DNA from: Cryptomeria japonica
Lineage: Eukaryota > Streptophyta > Pinopsida > Cupressales > Cupressaceae
Length of the DNA: 64,000 nt
NCBI RefSeq assembly: GCF_030272615.1
Contig: NC_081412.1
Location: 545,174,202-545,238,201, forward strand
Direction: 5' to 3'
Shown here: piece after piece, positions 44,779 through 56,349 of the stretch
Position numbering within the stretch: the first letter of the stretch is position 1
Layout: each line of letters starts with the position of its first letter
Translations under genes and position numbers: made by a program
Notes under the pieces: generated by a model
Database searches by the model: none
Told to the model about the DNA's origin: nothing
Seen by the model: the letters and a program-made list of their open reading frames with translations, nothing else

Positions 44779-47379
44779 ATGAGTTTTACAACAATAAGCC
44801 CTACTTACACTATTCCCGTTAGACGAAGCCTTAGAATTAAGTCCTTCCAAGGTTTAATTACCGAGGAGATGGAACCTAATTTGAATAGCCTTTTTAATGA
44901 GGACATGGGTAATTCCTCTAATCCTCTTAATGATGAAGAAGCTCTCCGTGAGGTTTCTGTAGAACAACTTTCAAAATTGGATAACCAATTTGATGATTTT
45001 CACCAATGGATGTCTCAAGAATACCCCGATAGTCAAGCTCTTCCTTTAATTGAGGGTCTAAAACGTATGCTTCAAAGTGATAAGAATGGAATTGATATTT
45101 TGCGTGGTATTGCACACATTGTGGATTCAAATGTGATGCCTATGAAGAGTTGTGCCGAAACTTTAGGTTATACACAACCTCCCACTCAAGTCAACCATTC
45201 TATTCCTTTGACAACTTCTATTGCTAGTATACCTACCTTTACATCAAACATAATGACTACTTCTATACAAGATATTCCGCCTATGATTACCAGTCATGGG
45301 GGCAATCCTTCCTCTTCAATTAACCCTCTTCCTTCATCCAATCCAACTTCTTCATTCATTCCTTCAATGAGTGTTCCTATTACATCTCCACAAATGAACA
45401 TGACACAAGGGGGAAATTCATTTAACCATTCCATTCCTCCTTGTAGTGTTCCTCCTTTCCAATCCTCTCCTATGACTAACTATCATAGTGTCCCACCACC
45501 TTACTCTCTACCTTCTTTCAATAACATACCACCTCCATCTCAATCTAACACATCTAATATGAATTCTTCGACTGAAGCGACCATTCACAATCTTGCACAA
45601 ACTGTCTCTTCTTTACAGCAACAAATTGCCTCTATGAATCAATCTAAGTTTAGTGTGCCCACATTTGATGTTGCGAGCCCACTTTCTCTTGACATTGTCC
45701 GAGCTATCCCTCCTAAACATGTTGAAATCCCGCATTTGGAGCTTTATAATGGTAAAGGTGATCCTCTAACACATGTTAAGACTTTTCAAACAATATGTAC
45801 GGATTTTGCTTATGACCAAAGGTTGCTTGCAAAACTGTTTACTAGAACATTAAGAGATAAAACCCTACAATGGTATTGCTCGTTGCCTTCTTATTCTATT
45901 ACTTCTTTCGAACAACTTGCAAATGCTTTCATTCAACAATTTCAAAACAATATAAGTCCTAAAGTTACTTTGATTGATTTAATGCATTGTAAACAAGGTG
46001 TTAAAGAAAAAGTGACTGATTTCATTGGTAGATATAAGCATTTGTATGCTCAAATTTCTTTTCCAGTACCTAACAATGATATTCAAAGAATCTTTATTTC
46101 TAATTTACAAAAAGATATTCGAGATAAACTTCTGTTTTCTGAGTTTACTTCTTTCCAACAGTTGTGTGCAACTCTTCACAATTATCAACTGACTGTGAGT
46201 CAAATGGAACAATCACATCCTATGGCTCCGAGTGATAAGGGTGATAGTAGTCAACAACCATTTGGGAAGTTTAAACCAAATAGAGAGTCTATAAAATTCA
46301 ATGAAAACATCATCAACAACAATGTGAATGCAGCATCAAGTGTGCCTCCTATTTCTAAGTTTTTCAAGAAAGAAAGAAAGTTTACTCCTTTGAATGAATC
46401 ATTGCATAGTATTATGAATAAGTTATTGGAAAAAAATGTGCTCACTCTTCCTCCTATAAATAAAATAGATCCTACAAAGATTAATTCACCCTATTTTGAT
46501 AACAAATCTTTTTGTCAATTTCATCGTCAACCTGGGCATGATACTGAAAAATGTTTTGCTTTAAAGGGTAAAATTCAAGATTTGATTGATAATAATACTA
46601 TCTCTATTTCTGGAATGAATGATAAAGGCAATACATCTGTAGCTCCTCCTAACCAGAATCTTTATATTTTTACTGATCCACTACCTTCTCATACCTCTAA
46701 TGCGATTGAGGCTAATGATTCCTCTTTCTCATCTGATGGTCTTGTGTTTATGACTCCGAATGTGATTAACTTTGTAGAGCAGCAAGAAAACCCTAAAGAA
46801 CCTTCCATCATATTTGATTCTAGTGAAACTATCAGGGCACCTGATGGTCCTTTATACATAGTTGCAAAAGTCAAGAATACACCTTGCCGTGGAGTGCTTA
46901 TTGATCCTTCGTGCATGGTTAATGTTATTACTAAGGAATTTCTTTTTACTTTGCAATTGAATCAAGTGATCTATGACAAAACAGATGTGATTGTGAAATT
47001 ATTTGATGCATTTTCTTCTCCTGCAATTGGTTCTATTACATTACCTATTGAGGTCCATAACAAATCCCTTGATGTGAACTTTGCTATTATTCCTTCATCC
47101 AAACAATTTCGTGTGAAGCTTGGCTATCCTTGGCTATCTTCCATGAAAGCTATTGCTTCTCCTATTCATAAATGTTTGAAATTTCCCCATAATGGTGAAG
47201 TTGTTACTGTCAATCATATTCTCTTTAAACCAGCTGAAAGAACTTCTAGCGTTCCTATTGATTATTTTTGGCCTAAACAATTCCAATCTCTTCCTCCGCG
47301 AAGTGATCATCTTTTCAAATCTTATCAAAAGTGGAAAACAGATATGATCCTATCTCTAAGTGAACCTAGAACACCCTAA
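44779..47379 (+). CDS. B gag-protease polyprotein (main open part)
   Basis: The frame is open for 866 codons; the likely native start is the Met at 44779 or the MEPN Met at 44869. Residues 1-130 are acidic. Residues about 130-285 are a Pro/Ser/Asn-rich linker. A Ty3-type retrotransposon gag domain spans about 310-480 (ELYNGKGDPLTHVKTFQT, LFTRTLRDKTLQWYCSLP, FIGRYKHLYAQISFP). An FCQFHRQPGHDTEKC zinc-knuckle-like block is at about 574-588. The aspartic protease spans about 690-840 (CRGVLIDPSCMVNVIT, then GYPWLSSMKAIASPIHKCLK). The active site reads D-P-S rather than D-(T/S/G)-G, so protease activity is doubtful. A partner element would have to supply RT and integrase. Confidence 0.88.
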   Translation: MSFTTISPTYTIPVRRSLRIKSFQGLITEEMEPNLNSLFNEDMGNSSNPLNDEEALREVSVEQLSKLDNQFDDFHQWMSQEYPDSQALPLIEGLKRMLQSDKNGIDILRGIAHIVDSNVMPMKSCAETLGYTQPPTQVNHSIPLTTSIASIPTFTSNIMTTSIQDIPPMITSHGGNPSSSINPLPSSNPTSSFIPSMSVPITSPQMNMTQGGNSFNHSIPPCSVPPFQSSPMTNYHSVPPPYSLPSFNNIPPPSQSNTSNMNSSTEATIHNLAQTVSSLQQQIASMNQSKFSVPTFDVASPLSLDIVRAIPPKHVEIPHLELYNGKGDPLTHVKTFQTICTDFAYDQRLLAKLFTRTLRDKTLQWYCSLPSYSITSFEQLANAFIQQFQNNISPKVTLIDLMHCKQGVKEKVTDFIGRYKHLYAQISFPVPNNDIQRIFISNLQKDIRDKLLFSEFTSFQQLCATLHNYQLTVSQMEQSHPMAPSDKGDSSQQPFGKFKPNRESIKFNENIINNNVNAASSVPPISKFFKKERKFTPLNESLHSIMNKLLEKNVLTLPPINKIDPTKINSPYFDNKSFCQFHRQPGHDTEKCFALKGKIQDLIDNNTISISGMNDKGNTSVAPPNQNLYIFTDPLPSHTSNAIEANDSSFSSDGLVFMTPNVINFVEQQENPKEPSIIFDSSETIRAPDGPLYIVAKVKNTPCRGVLIDPSCMVNVITKEFLFTLQLNQVIYDKTDVIVKLFDAFSSPAIGSITLPIEVHNKSLDVNFAIIPSSKQFRVKLGYPWLSSMKAIASPIHKCLKFPHNGEVVTVNHILFKPAERTSSVPIDYFWPKQFQSLPPRSDHLFKSYQKWKTDMILSLSEPRTP

Positions 47380-48195
47380 CTTGATATTCCTATTGTTCTT
47401 GAGAAGGAAGTTCTTCCTTTGAAAGATAAAACTAATGTCTTTCCTCAAGAAGATTCCCAACCCATTCCTATGGATGTGAATATGCTTAATAAACTTTCTA
47501 AAAGTAGACCTATACCTCCTCGTCATGATTGACTTGGTCTCCTTCCTAAACCAAATATTCCTCCTTTATATGGAGCAGTTCCTCCTCCTTTTTATAGAGA
47601 GAAGAGACCTTCCTCTTCTCCTATTATCTAGCCTAAGAGACCACAACCTAAACACCCAAGTGACAAGGATGAGAACATTCCTCCTCCTCAATCTTCTCCA
47701 CTTCCTACTAAGACTAGATGAAATCGTTCTGCATGTGAACGTTGACGAAAGCGTCGTCTTAGAGCTCAAGCAACTGCTTCTCAAACTTTACAATCTCCAA
47801 AAATACCTTCAACAAGCATTATTCCATTTTCTCCAAAATCTTCAAAACATAAGATGCATGATGATCTTGATCCTGTGCGAGTTAAAGATCCTATTTTTAT
47901 AAATCTTGATGATGATATAGATGAAAATGTTATTCATGATGAAAATGTTACTTCTCTTGCTTCTGATAGTGAATATGAACTTGTTGATATTGATAACCAT
48001 TTATCTAATGAATTTTCTAAAGCACTTATCCTAGCTCCTAGACAAGAACAACGTGGCTTGGAACATGAACATAGCCCTTGTTTGGATCTTGTGATAGCTC
48101 CATCTGCTGTGTTGGATGTTCCTCCTCTAGCGTGTTCCCTGCCTTCCCGAAACATTGATCAGCAAGATCGGGGGGTAGATGATGTGCTAGACTAG
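47380..48195 (+). pseudogene. B polyprotein C-terminal tail, interrupted by stops
   Basis: The same reading frame continues past the TAA at 47377 to 48195, with further stops at about 47530, 47629, 47719 and 47743. The peptide between them is coding-like (EVLPLKDKTNVFPQEDSQP, RVKDPIFINLDDDIDENV). All five stops can be explained by one C-to-T change (CAA, CGA, CAG, CGA and CGA). The intact ancestor would have had about 1138 residues. No enzyme motif is seen in the tail. Confidence 0.78.
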
Positions 48196-48921
48196 TTTCA
48201 TTAGCATAGCAGATTCTCTCCTCCTCTCTTTTGTTACTTCTTCTATGTGTTATCCTCATTCTTCTATTTGTTGTCCTTAGTGTTGTTTACTTGAGGACGA
48301 TGCAAAGCATTGAGATCTCTTTTGGTCTCTCTCATGTTGACTCAAAAGACACGTGTGTTCCCTTCTTCTAGGTGACCTTCTTTGATTGGGGAATGAAGAA
48401 CAATTATGCATACATACATATGATATACATGAATTATCATACAGCATACTGACCCCGAGGAAAGCGAAGTCACCTCATGCTTTGTGTTTTGTGTCTATTA
48501 TCCTTGGGTTTATCTCACACTTGGGGGCTAAATCTTTGTGATAACATGCTCCTTTCCCTTCTCATTTCTTATGTGTATCACTACATTAAAGAAATCACCC
48601 CCGTTGAGGCATGTGCGATCGCTTTAACATAGGGGGGCATACACCTCGTCTATCCCTTCAAGATACTTGAAAATTTCTTGGCGAAATTTTTGGTATTTCT
48701 CTTGCATGACTCATAGTGAGGGAACCTTACTACTAACAGTCATGGTTCTCCCTCGTGATCTTCCCTTTTACTTTGTCAATCGAAGTCGTAAGATCCTTAG
48801 TCCACTGGGGGCTTGGTGTGTCTTGCCTCCTTGACGTGGTGAAAGTCTTTCAATGTTGTTTCCTTGTACTTTACCGGAAGTATGAGCATACACCTATACT
48901 CCCGCTAAAGTGGGGGCTAAA
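48196..48921 (+). other. B 3' non-coding region and polypurine tract
   Basis: It contains 'acttgaggacgatgcaaagc' (48287-48309), a phrase like that found 3' of pol in several plant Ty3 elements. The polypurine tract AAAGTGGGGGCTAAA (48907-48921) abuts the 3' LTR. Confidence 0.75.
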
Positions 48922-50190
48922 TGTAGCATCCTAAAATTGTGACACTTGCAATTTCGACTGGATTTGGGTCTTTACGATGGTGACGCAACACGAAACCTGA
49001 ATGGAGACCCCGAAACTTGTCCACGACATCAAAAACTGCATTTTTTCAGCACCCTGCCTGATCCCTCCTTGCACCCTGCTATCCCGGGAGGTGGGACCAA
49101 AGCGCCTAGTGCCCTGGTCCTTCAGGACTAGGGCACCCAATGCCCTGGTCCCCCAGGACCATGGCGCCCAGCGCCCTGGTCCCTGGCCCTATTTTTGGGC
49201 CCGGTCTCCTATGGGGCTTCGGGTCTTTATGTTTGCAAATTGGAAAATACTCTTTCCTTGTCGGCCCAAGGTCGGAAAAATCAGTCTATCAACCCTAATT
49301 GACAAGTATGTAAACTACATTTCCTCTCCCATTTTGGGAAGATGATGGAAAAAGGGCGGAAGCGATACTCAAACATTCAAGCATTCAAGCATTCAAGCAT
49401 TCCTTCAAACAATTGATCATTCTAAGTCTCCATTCAAGGCTAAGTGTTGCATTCAAGACAAGGATTCAACCGTTGAAGAGGAGATCACATACTACAACAT
49501 ACAACATACAACATACAACAACATCTACACCTTTGCATGTAAGAATACAAACATTCTTACAACAAGGTACTAGTACTTGTTTTACATTACAGTCATTTAC
49601 ATTTACAGCATTTCTCATTTCTTGGTTAATTCCAAAACCGGGGTTTGACCTAAGGGCAAACCCCTAATCCCTAACCCCCCCAATCATCTTCGCTTTTCTG
49701 TGTGTAGGTTGCAGGTACGCGGCTGTAATTGAAGATCTGGAATCCTTGTGCAGAGACGAACAGATCCCCCTTCATTTCGCGGATTTTTCAAAGGACCGTG
49801 TGCACGCTGGGCGCCATCGTCCCATCAACTTTCGCTCAAATTTGCAGGACAGCATCGTCTCGACATTTTACTACTAATTCCAGGTCCACAGCTTCATCCT
49901 ATATCCCTATCTCAGTTTATAAGTGAATCTTTCTCAGTTTCTATGCATTCCTAGCTTAATCCTTCTATCTACATTCTTTACAAAAGAGGGTAGCCTTGCT
50001 GTCTTAACCCTTGAAACTCATTTAGAATCCAATCTTGCATTGTGTGGGATTGGATCTTGTGGGTTTCAACCCCTCTTTTGAATGTAAAGTCTCTCCTAAG
50101 TGAAAACCGACAATCCTAAGTGACCCCCCCTTTCCCCTTGGGAGTGGTGGAGGGAACACTTAGGGTTCGCTCGCGATTTTCCGCTTTACA
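48922..50190 (+). repeat. B 3' LTR
   Basis: A close copy of 42339-43599, with one extra 'acaacatac' unit near 49500 and around 40 base differences by eye. Confidence 0.93.
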
Positions 50191-50195
50191 ACATC

Positions 50196-50470
50196 ACATG
50201 CCTTCAATTTTCCATCAATACTTAGAGTGCCTTTTCCCTTTATTTTGATGGATGAGTTGTCCCCAAACCTTATTGAACCACCATTCCAATCTTCAAGTTT
50301 GATGAATTTCCTTTTGTCACCAGTCATGTGATTGGAGCAACCACTATCTACAACCCATAGATTTTTCCTTTGAGCATGTATGGCTGTCTACACTATGAGA
50401 CTTGATTCTACCGTTTTCTTTTCTTTCTCAACCCATACCAGTTTGGTTTCTTTCTTCTTGTCAGCTGCTA
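50196..50470 (-). pseudogene. A protease, left of B
   Basis: The minus strand encodes WVVDSGCSNHMTGDKRKF with the D-S-G active site intact (about 50310-50365), then 'GSIRFGDNSSIKIKGKGTLS'. B interrupts the domain at 'KACD'; the continuation YVKGLKHNLLSV is at 42326. A stop lies upstream. Confidence 0.85.
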
Positions 50471-52343
50471 TATTGTGCTAAGGTTCAGTTATCAGTTCTT
50501 GATCAGGATTTGTCTTCTTTTGCTTGATCTTCCAGTTTTTACACAACTTTTCTATATGTCCAAACTCTTGACAGTTATAGAATTTTACATCTTCATATAA
50601 GGGAACATCCTTGAAATTATTATGGGGTACCAGTTTATTCTTTCTACATTCAAAACTCTTATGACCATATCCATTTCACTGATAGAAGACAACATTCATA
50701 TCATAGAGTGCATTAAATAGATTTCTACTTTCATAACTCATAGAGGGCTTATTAATTAATCTACAGTCAGCCATTTTATGCCCAAATTTGTTACATCGAT
50801 AAAAGTAACCATTAAAGTTTGAAACATACCGGTTAGGTTGCCTTGGTCCTGAGTAGGACTGCCTCATCAAGGGTCTTCCCTTCATGTTGTTGAACCTTTT
50901 GAAACCTTCCTGATCAACCCTTGCATTTCTCCTTGGATTTGCATGTTGATACAAGAAGTGTGGCCTCCAGTTCATTGTTGTATACCGATTTGAGTGGCGA
51001 TTTCCAACAACATCTGCATATGTCTTTTTGTCAGTATCCTTTCCTACAGTGAATGTCTTCTTTTATTCACCTTTAAAAGAAGAGGTGAACTTTATTTCTT
51101 TGCTGGATTTATCTTTGTGGGTTGAACTTTGACCTACTTCAAAGCCTTTGGATTGCTTCTGTTTGCTCAACATCTTGTCTAAGGCCTCGGTGTTGCCTTC
51201 ATATTTTCTCCTTATTTTTATTTCTTCCTTACTTTCTTCAAGCTTCTTTCTGAGCTTCACTATCTCTACTTCCATCTCTTGATGCTCCTTTTCCTTCTTT
51301 GTTAGATCAGAGGATGTAGCTTCATAAATCCTCTTAGTTTCTTCCAGCTGCAATTTCAAGTTAGATATAACTTGACTAGGCTCATCCAGGGATTTCTTCA
51401 AGAGATCTTGTTCATCTACTACAAAAAGCTTGACCCTTTTTAGTTATCTTCTTGTTTTTCTCAATTCCTCAAGAGCACTGATAAGTTCGCCTTCCAATTC
51501 TACTTCAGTTTCAATATCCTCCTCTTCCTCATTTTCATCAGCTGGTTCACCAAGTGCCATGAAGAGATTTACTTTTCTGCCATTCTCATGGTAATCAACT
51601 TTTGATGCATTTTCTTCATTTGTTGTATCATCCTCAATAGTATATAGGTTGTTATGATTCTGGTAGCCTTTCCTTCCTTGCCGATAGTCATTTCTATTTC
51701 TATCTTTGCTAGTAGATTTTCTGAACTCTCTTGGCTCATCTCCACCAGTTTCTTTGTGAGGATAATTTGCAGCAAAGTGTTCGACCTTCCCACAGTTGAA
51801 ACATTTAAGTGGTAGCTTTCCTTTATACCTGCTAGATCTTCTTTTGAGCTTCTTGACAAAGTTTGCTACTTCTGCATCAGAATCTTAACTGAATTCTTTA
51901 TGAGTAGCTACTTCTTTCCCCTTTTTGGTGATGTTGAATGCTGCTTCTTTCCTTAAGGAAGTATCATCGGTTGTTCTCATCTCATAGGCTATTAGAGAGC
52001 CAAGTAACTCATCCATTGTGAAAGTCTTCAGATCCTTGGCTTCTTCTATGGAAGACACCTTAGTATCATACTTGGATGTGAGAGATTTAAGTATCTTCTT
52101 GACAATAATCTCATCTGCAATCTCTTCTCCAATTCCTCTGATGGTGTTCATGGTTTCATCAAATTTGTGAAGATAGTTTGCAATCTTTTCATCATCTTTC
52201 ATCTTGATGCTTTCAAGTTGGCCCCTTAATGCTTGCAACTTGGCCTCTTTGACTTTTGCATCTCCTTCAAAAAACATCTATAATTTATCCCAAGTCTCCT
52301 TTGCTAAAACATAGTGCATGACTTTGACAAACTTATTATCAGA
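50471..52343 (-). pseudogene. A gag, central and nucleocapsid parts
   Basis: From right to left on the minus strand: gag core (51885-52343: LSDNKFVKVM, ETWDKL, EGDAKVKEAKLQALRGQLES, then FDETMNTIRGIGEEIADEI, the family's UBN2 pattern); a zinc knuckle near 51800 with its last Cys changed; an acidic segment; a coiled coil (51063-51401: Glu/Lys heptads); and further knuckle-like blocks (CNKFGHKMADC at 50770, CQEFGHIEKLC at about 50560). Stops separate the open frames 51885-52277, 51569-51859, 51063-51401 and 50676-50975. The coiled coil followed by several knuckles matches the stand-alone ORF of K. Confidence 0.85.
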
Positions 52344-52348
52344 CAACC

Positions 52349-53396
52349 CGATGAATAATGATGAATAGTAAGTACTCAACAAATACTGAGAGGGGGGGGG
52401 GGGGTGAATCAGTCTAGAAAAAATCTCTCCTAACCCACTTTGACTACAAAGACTACACTAACTGGTAAACAATATCACTGATCTAAAATAGGGCACTATC
52501 GGTAAAACATAGTGAGACTATGAAACACACAAACCGGTAACACTTAGATCTTCACACAACTTAATCTCTCCTTTCCACTAACCCATATGCACAAACAAGT
52601 AATTCATTAGAAATATAAAGACCACTAGATCATCATGCATTACCACTTAACAGAAAACACTAATCATCGCATGAAAAAGCATCACACATGACACACTGAT
52701 TTTTCACATGGAAACCCAACTAGGAAAAACCACGGTGGGGATGAATACCGACAAGTTGTTCTTTGAACTCTTATGAAGTTTGCTCTGTTAGGAGCCTAAT
52801 CCAGTTAAGGAATTTACAATAGGTTCTACTAGGAACTGATCTTGCTAGGGATCACCCAGCTAAGGGATGGCTAAATACCCAGTTAAAGGTTAGAACCTTG
52901 CTAAAGGTTACCTTGCAAGAGGATTTGAAGAACTCAATCAATTTGAATCACCCTGTTAAAGGATTTATAGAAATCTTGTTAAAGCTACCCGGTTAAGGGA
53001 TTTTCCAACTGCTGAAATGGTTAGAAGTCAACAAGTAATGCACTGATCTGATAACAACACTCAATGCCAATGCAGATCCACTTTAGTTCCTTTGCTTATG
53101 CAATCACACTCTGCAGGTATCAACACACTTCTCCAGTCTGACAAGAATCAAGTATCTCTTCACTTGGATACACACATAACATTTGCCAACAACCTCATAA
53201 TGCAAATAATCATCGATGTTATAGGAAACAGGTAGGTTGGTAGCATGAACCCTAAACCCTAATCTTTTAGGTTATTAATACAGTCGGATGAATCCTGACC
53301 GTTCAAACACATTGCATTGAATAAAACAGTCTTGAATAGATCTCAAGACAATCTCCATCATTCTTTCTTTGCTGCTTCTAGAAGCTGGTAACCCAT
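52349..53396 (-). repeat. D 3' LTR, part left of C
   Basis: It matches 60296-61313 almost throughout, for example 'gtgggaaaaaccacggtggg'-type words and 'ttaaaggttagaaccttgct'. It carries a U5 hairpin remnant at 52384-52415 and continues at 60098 after C. Confidence 0.87.
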
Positions 53397-54460
53397 TGTT
53401 AGGTCCCAGAGACAACTGAGAGGGGGGGGGGGTGAATCAGTTGTTAAATAGATTCAAACCAAAAACAACTTAACCAACTTAATCCTTAATACCGGTAAAC
53501 CATTTAAGTATGCCGGTAGACAGTTTTAACATTTAATTGCTATACCGGTAAAGATTAATGCATGAAACGTAAAAACAAAGTTTTCCACAACACATAACAC
53601 CAATATTTGTATGTGGAAACTCTGTAAGGGGAAAAAACATAGTGGGAAACTTTACCCACAATCAAATGATACTACTGCAGATAGTAAGTGTACATAAATG
53701 GGGTCTGCACATGCAGAAAGGCCAATAGCCTAGAGCTCACTACTCAATCACAAAATAGGAGTCACACTGACTACAGTTGGATGGTTAAATCCAATAATAA
53801 TGTACTGCACAAAATAGCATCTTCATATACTGGATTCAGTACAGGTGTAATGCTGATATGCTTCCACAAAAACCTAGCTTCACCTTCAAATGATGTCTTC
53901 ATGTATAGCTCTACTTAATCTCGCATATACCTTCACACAATCCTTTTTCGCATTCCACATTTGATCTTACAAATAAGATCTTACATTTATACCATAACCT
54001 GAGACCAATTTTAGTAGGTTGGCCCTACAAGATATTACAATAAAAACATTTTACAAACAATATAATATCCGATGCAATAACCGATTGAACATGTCATCTT
54101 AATGTATTTACAACAATAATTAATCATCTCCATAGTGTGCCATGCTGATTTGGAAAAGATAAACTTACCGGTGTAACCCTGGATAACCCTGGACCTATTT
54201 GCCGGTAAAAGCAAATATGCAAATATGAATATACCAATGATCAATTCGTAAAGACAAGATGTCCACACGATGTCTTCGATATTACCAAGTGTCTTCCATG
54301 CCATTCCAAGTGCCAGTGATCATTATATCTTTCCGGTGAACCATATACCAGTAACTGTGCAATAGTTATTTGTTTGTCGGTGAATGTTGCTAGATCTCCA
54401 AAGTGCTAGTGTTTTAGTAGGTGTTGACATCAATGACAAAACTATACCAAAATACCAACA
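53397..54460 (-). repeat. C 3' LTR
   Basis: On the minus strand it starts TGTTGGTATTTTGG and ends GGGACCTAACA. It contains the U5 hairpin at 53412-53444. Confidence 0.93.
53412..53444 (-). promoter_or_regulatory. U5 hairpin of C, 3' LTR copy
   Basis: In sense RNA, ACAACTGA and TCAGTTGT pair perfectly (8 bp) around a TTCAC(C)n-TC loop. It ends 15 bases before the LTR end. Confidence 0.7.
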
Positions 54461-54473
54461 ATCCCCCCCTTTG
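54461..54473 (-). promoter_or_regulatory. C polypurine tract
   Basis: Minus strand AAAGGGGGGGAT abuts the 3' LTR. Similar G-rich tracts recur at about 54600-54608, 54680-54692 and 54747-54757. Confidence 0.82.
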
Positions 54474-54879
54474 GCATTGATGGCAACACAAAATGGAAAA
54501 ACTATCAAAGTGCCAAAACAAAAATGCCAAGTATCAAAAACCAACAATGTCCAAAAAGATTATAACCAGAAAGTAATAATCTCTCCTAAGTAACAATCTC
54601 TCCCCCTGGGAGCAACATGTGTTTTCCAAAGTTTTTCAATACCAATCTCTCCAAAAGATATTGTGTTTTTCCATAGATATCTCTCCCCCTTTGACATCAA
54701 ATGCCAAAGTCATATACAAAATACCAATCAATTCAATATACCAACTACTCCCCCTGAGAAGTAGCTTCCTCATCAAAGACCGGAGTAAAAGATTTCTCTG
54801 TTAATTTTGCCGGTTGATGAAAATCATCAACTGTCCAAGTCTCTACCAATGGTGGTATGACTCCAAGCTGATCTCTAAG

Positions 54880-55640
54880 ATATTCAAAAGTCTCCTTAGG
54901 CAAAGGTTTAGTGAAAATATCTACAATCTACTCTTTAGTATTCACATAAACCAGTTTTATCTCCTTTGCTTCAACTTTTTCCCTTAGAAAATTTAGTTTG
55001 ATAGAAACATGTTTGGTTTTAGAATGTAATATCAGATTCTTAGATATATCAATTGCTGCAGTGTTATCACAATAGATAGTAATAGGTTCCTTGCATTTTA
55101 CCTTTATGTCTTTCAACATTTTCTTAAACCATAGTACTTGTGTATAGTTAGTTGCTACTGCAACATATTCTGATTCTATTGTTGATAAAGATGTACAACT
55201 CTGTTTCTTACTCAACCAAGAAACTAGTCTGTTTCCAAGAAAGAATGCTCTGCCGGTGGTGCTTTTTCTATCATCCACATCTCTTGCCCAATTTGCATCT
55301 CTATATGCACATAATTCAAAGTTTTCATCTCTAGGATACCATAATCCAAGATTTATAGTGCCTTGTAAGTACCGGAAAATCCTTTTTATTGCTGATTCAT
55401 GATTTTCTCTAGGATTACTTTGAAATCTTGAAATAATACATACTACATTCATAATATCAGGTCTTATTTGTGTCAAATATAGTAAATCTCCTATCATAAA
55501 TTTGTATCTAGTCAGATTAACAAGTGTAGATTCATCCCTTTGAGATAGTTTGTCATAGGTGTGCTTATCGGTTTAAAGTTCTCCATCCCAAATTTCTTTA
55601 GCAACTCTTTTAAGTATTTGGATTGACTCAAGAATATACC
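54880..55640 (-). pseudogene. C RNase H and connection region
   Basis: The frame 54928-55497 carries MIGDLLYLTQIRPDIMNVVC, CAYRDANWARD (catalytic D), SLSTIESEYVA (catalytic E), TIYCDNTAAIDISKN (catalytic D) and KTKHVSIKLNFL; it stops just before VDIFTKPL, where the expected Gln codon is a stop. The connection region (KPISTPM) is at about 55570-55590 in a decayed stretch. The RNase H triad is intact. Confidence 0.87.
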
Positions 55641-55689
55641 TTTATCAGTCTGTGAAATCTACAATCCTAAAAAGAATTTTATTTCTCCA

Positions 55690-56340
55690 ATCATAGACAT
55701 TTCAAATTCTTGCTACATTTTTATACAAAATTCTTTGCATAAACCATCTTCTCCTCCAAAGATTATATCATCAACAAATACTTCTATAATCAAGATGTCA
55801 TCATTAGTTATTTTGTAATATAAATTGTTGTCTGTATTTCCTTTAGTAAAACCAATCTTTAAAAGATACTTATCCAATCTTGCATACCAAGCTCTTGGTG
55901 CTTGTTTTAGTCCATATAGAGCTTTCCTTAACCTGCATACCATATCATTGTCATCTGTCAAAGAAAATCCATCAGGTTGTTCAATGTATACTTCCTCTTC
56001 AAGATCTCCATTCAAAAATGCACATTTAATATCCATTTGATAAACTTTGTAGTTCTTGTGTGCTGCAAAAGCCAAGAATAATCTGTCTGCCTCAATTCTA
56101 GCTACTAGTGCAAAGGTTTCATTGTAATCAACTCCTTATTTATGAGAATATCCCTTACACACTAGTCTTGCTTTAGCTCTAACAACTTTACCATCTTCAT
56201 TAAGTTTGTTTCTAAATACCCATTTGGTTCCAGTTACATTTTTATCTTTAGGCCGGAGAACTAATGTCCAAGTGTTGTTTTTCTCAATTTGTTCTAATTC
56301 TTCTTCCATAGCTTTAATCCAAAATTTATCTTCACACGCC
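55690..56340 (-). pseudogene. C reverse transcriptase
   Basis: The frame 55713-56075 reads [37 protein letters not shown] and VFVDDIIFGG; the palm motif is F-V-D-D, an accepted variant of YVDD. Upstream, the frame ending at 56136 gives WTLVLRPKDKNVTGTKWVFR and KARLVCKGYSHK, followed by a stop where most relatives have Gln or Glu. One more stop follows at the end of the frame near 55713. Confidence 0.87.
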
Positions 56341-56349
56341 TCATTAACA

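Larger units (their letters stand above)
42339..50190 (+). mobile_element. Element B: non-autonomous Ty3-type LTR element with gag and protease only
   Basis: LTRs of 1261 bp (42339-43599) and 1269 bp (48922-50190) are about 97% alike by eye, with TG...CA ends. The target duplication ACATC is perfect (42334-42338 and 50191-50195). A 1.18-kb leader is followed by one long frame encoding gag and an aspartic protease, then 0.7 kb of non-coding sequence and a polypurine tract. No RT, RNase H or integrase motif is present in the 5.3-kb interior. It fits the class of TR-GAG type elements described in plants, which need enzymes from a partner. It lies in A's protease region in the opposite orientation. 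Confidence 0.92.

Noticed and set aside
45296..45560. Pro/Ser/Asn-rich segment of B gag as a separate gene
   Set aside because: It is a linker within one continuous gag frame.
52390..52405. Long G-runs (also near 53420, 59060 and 60312) as possible G-quadruplex or CRISPR-like signals
   Set aside because: They are the loop of the LTR hairpin described above; single runs do not make an array, and no CRISPR repeats exist here.
53246..53266. Telomere-like 'aaccctaaaccctaa' words
   Set aside because: Only two units, in an LTR, and the same words recur in the other D LTR near 61172; it is a repeat feature, not telomeric DNA.
53688..53918. 76-codon ORFs duplicated at 59325-59555 and 89-codon ORFs at 54035-54304 and 59672-59941
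   Set aside because: These are the two LTRs of C. The coding appearance is coincidental.
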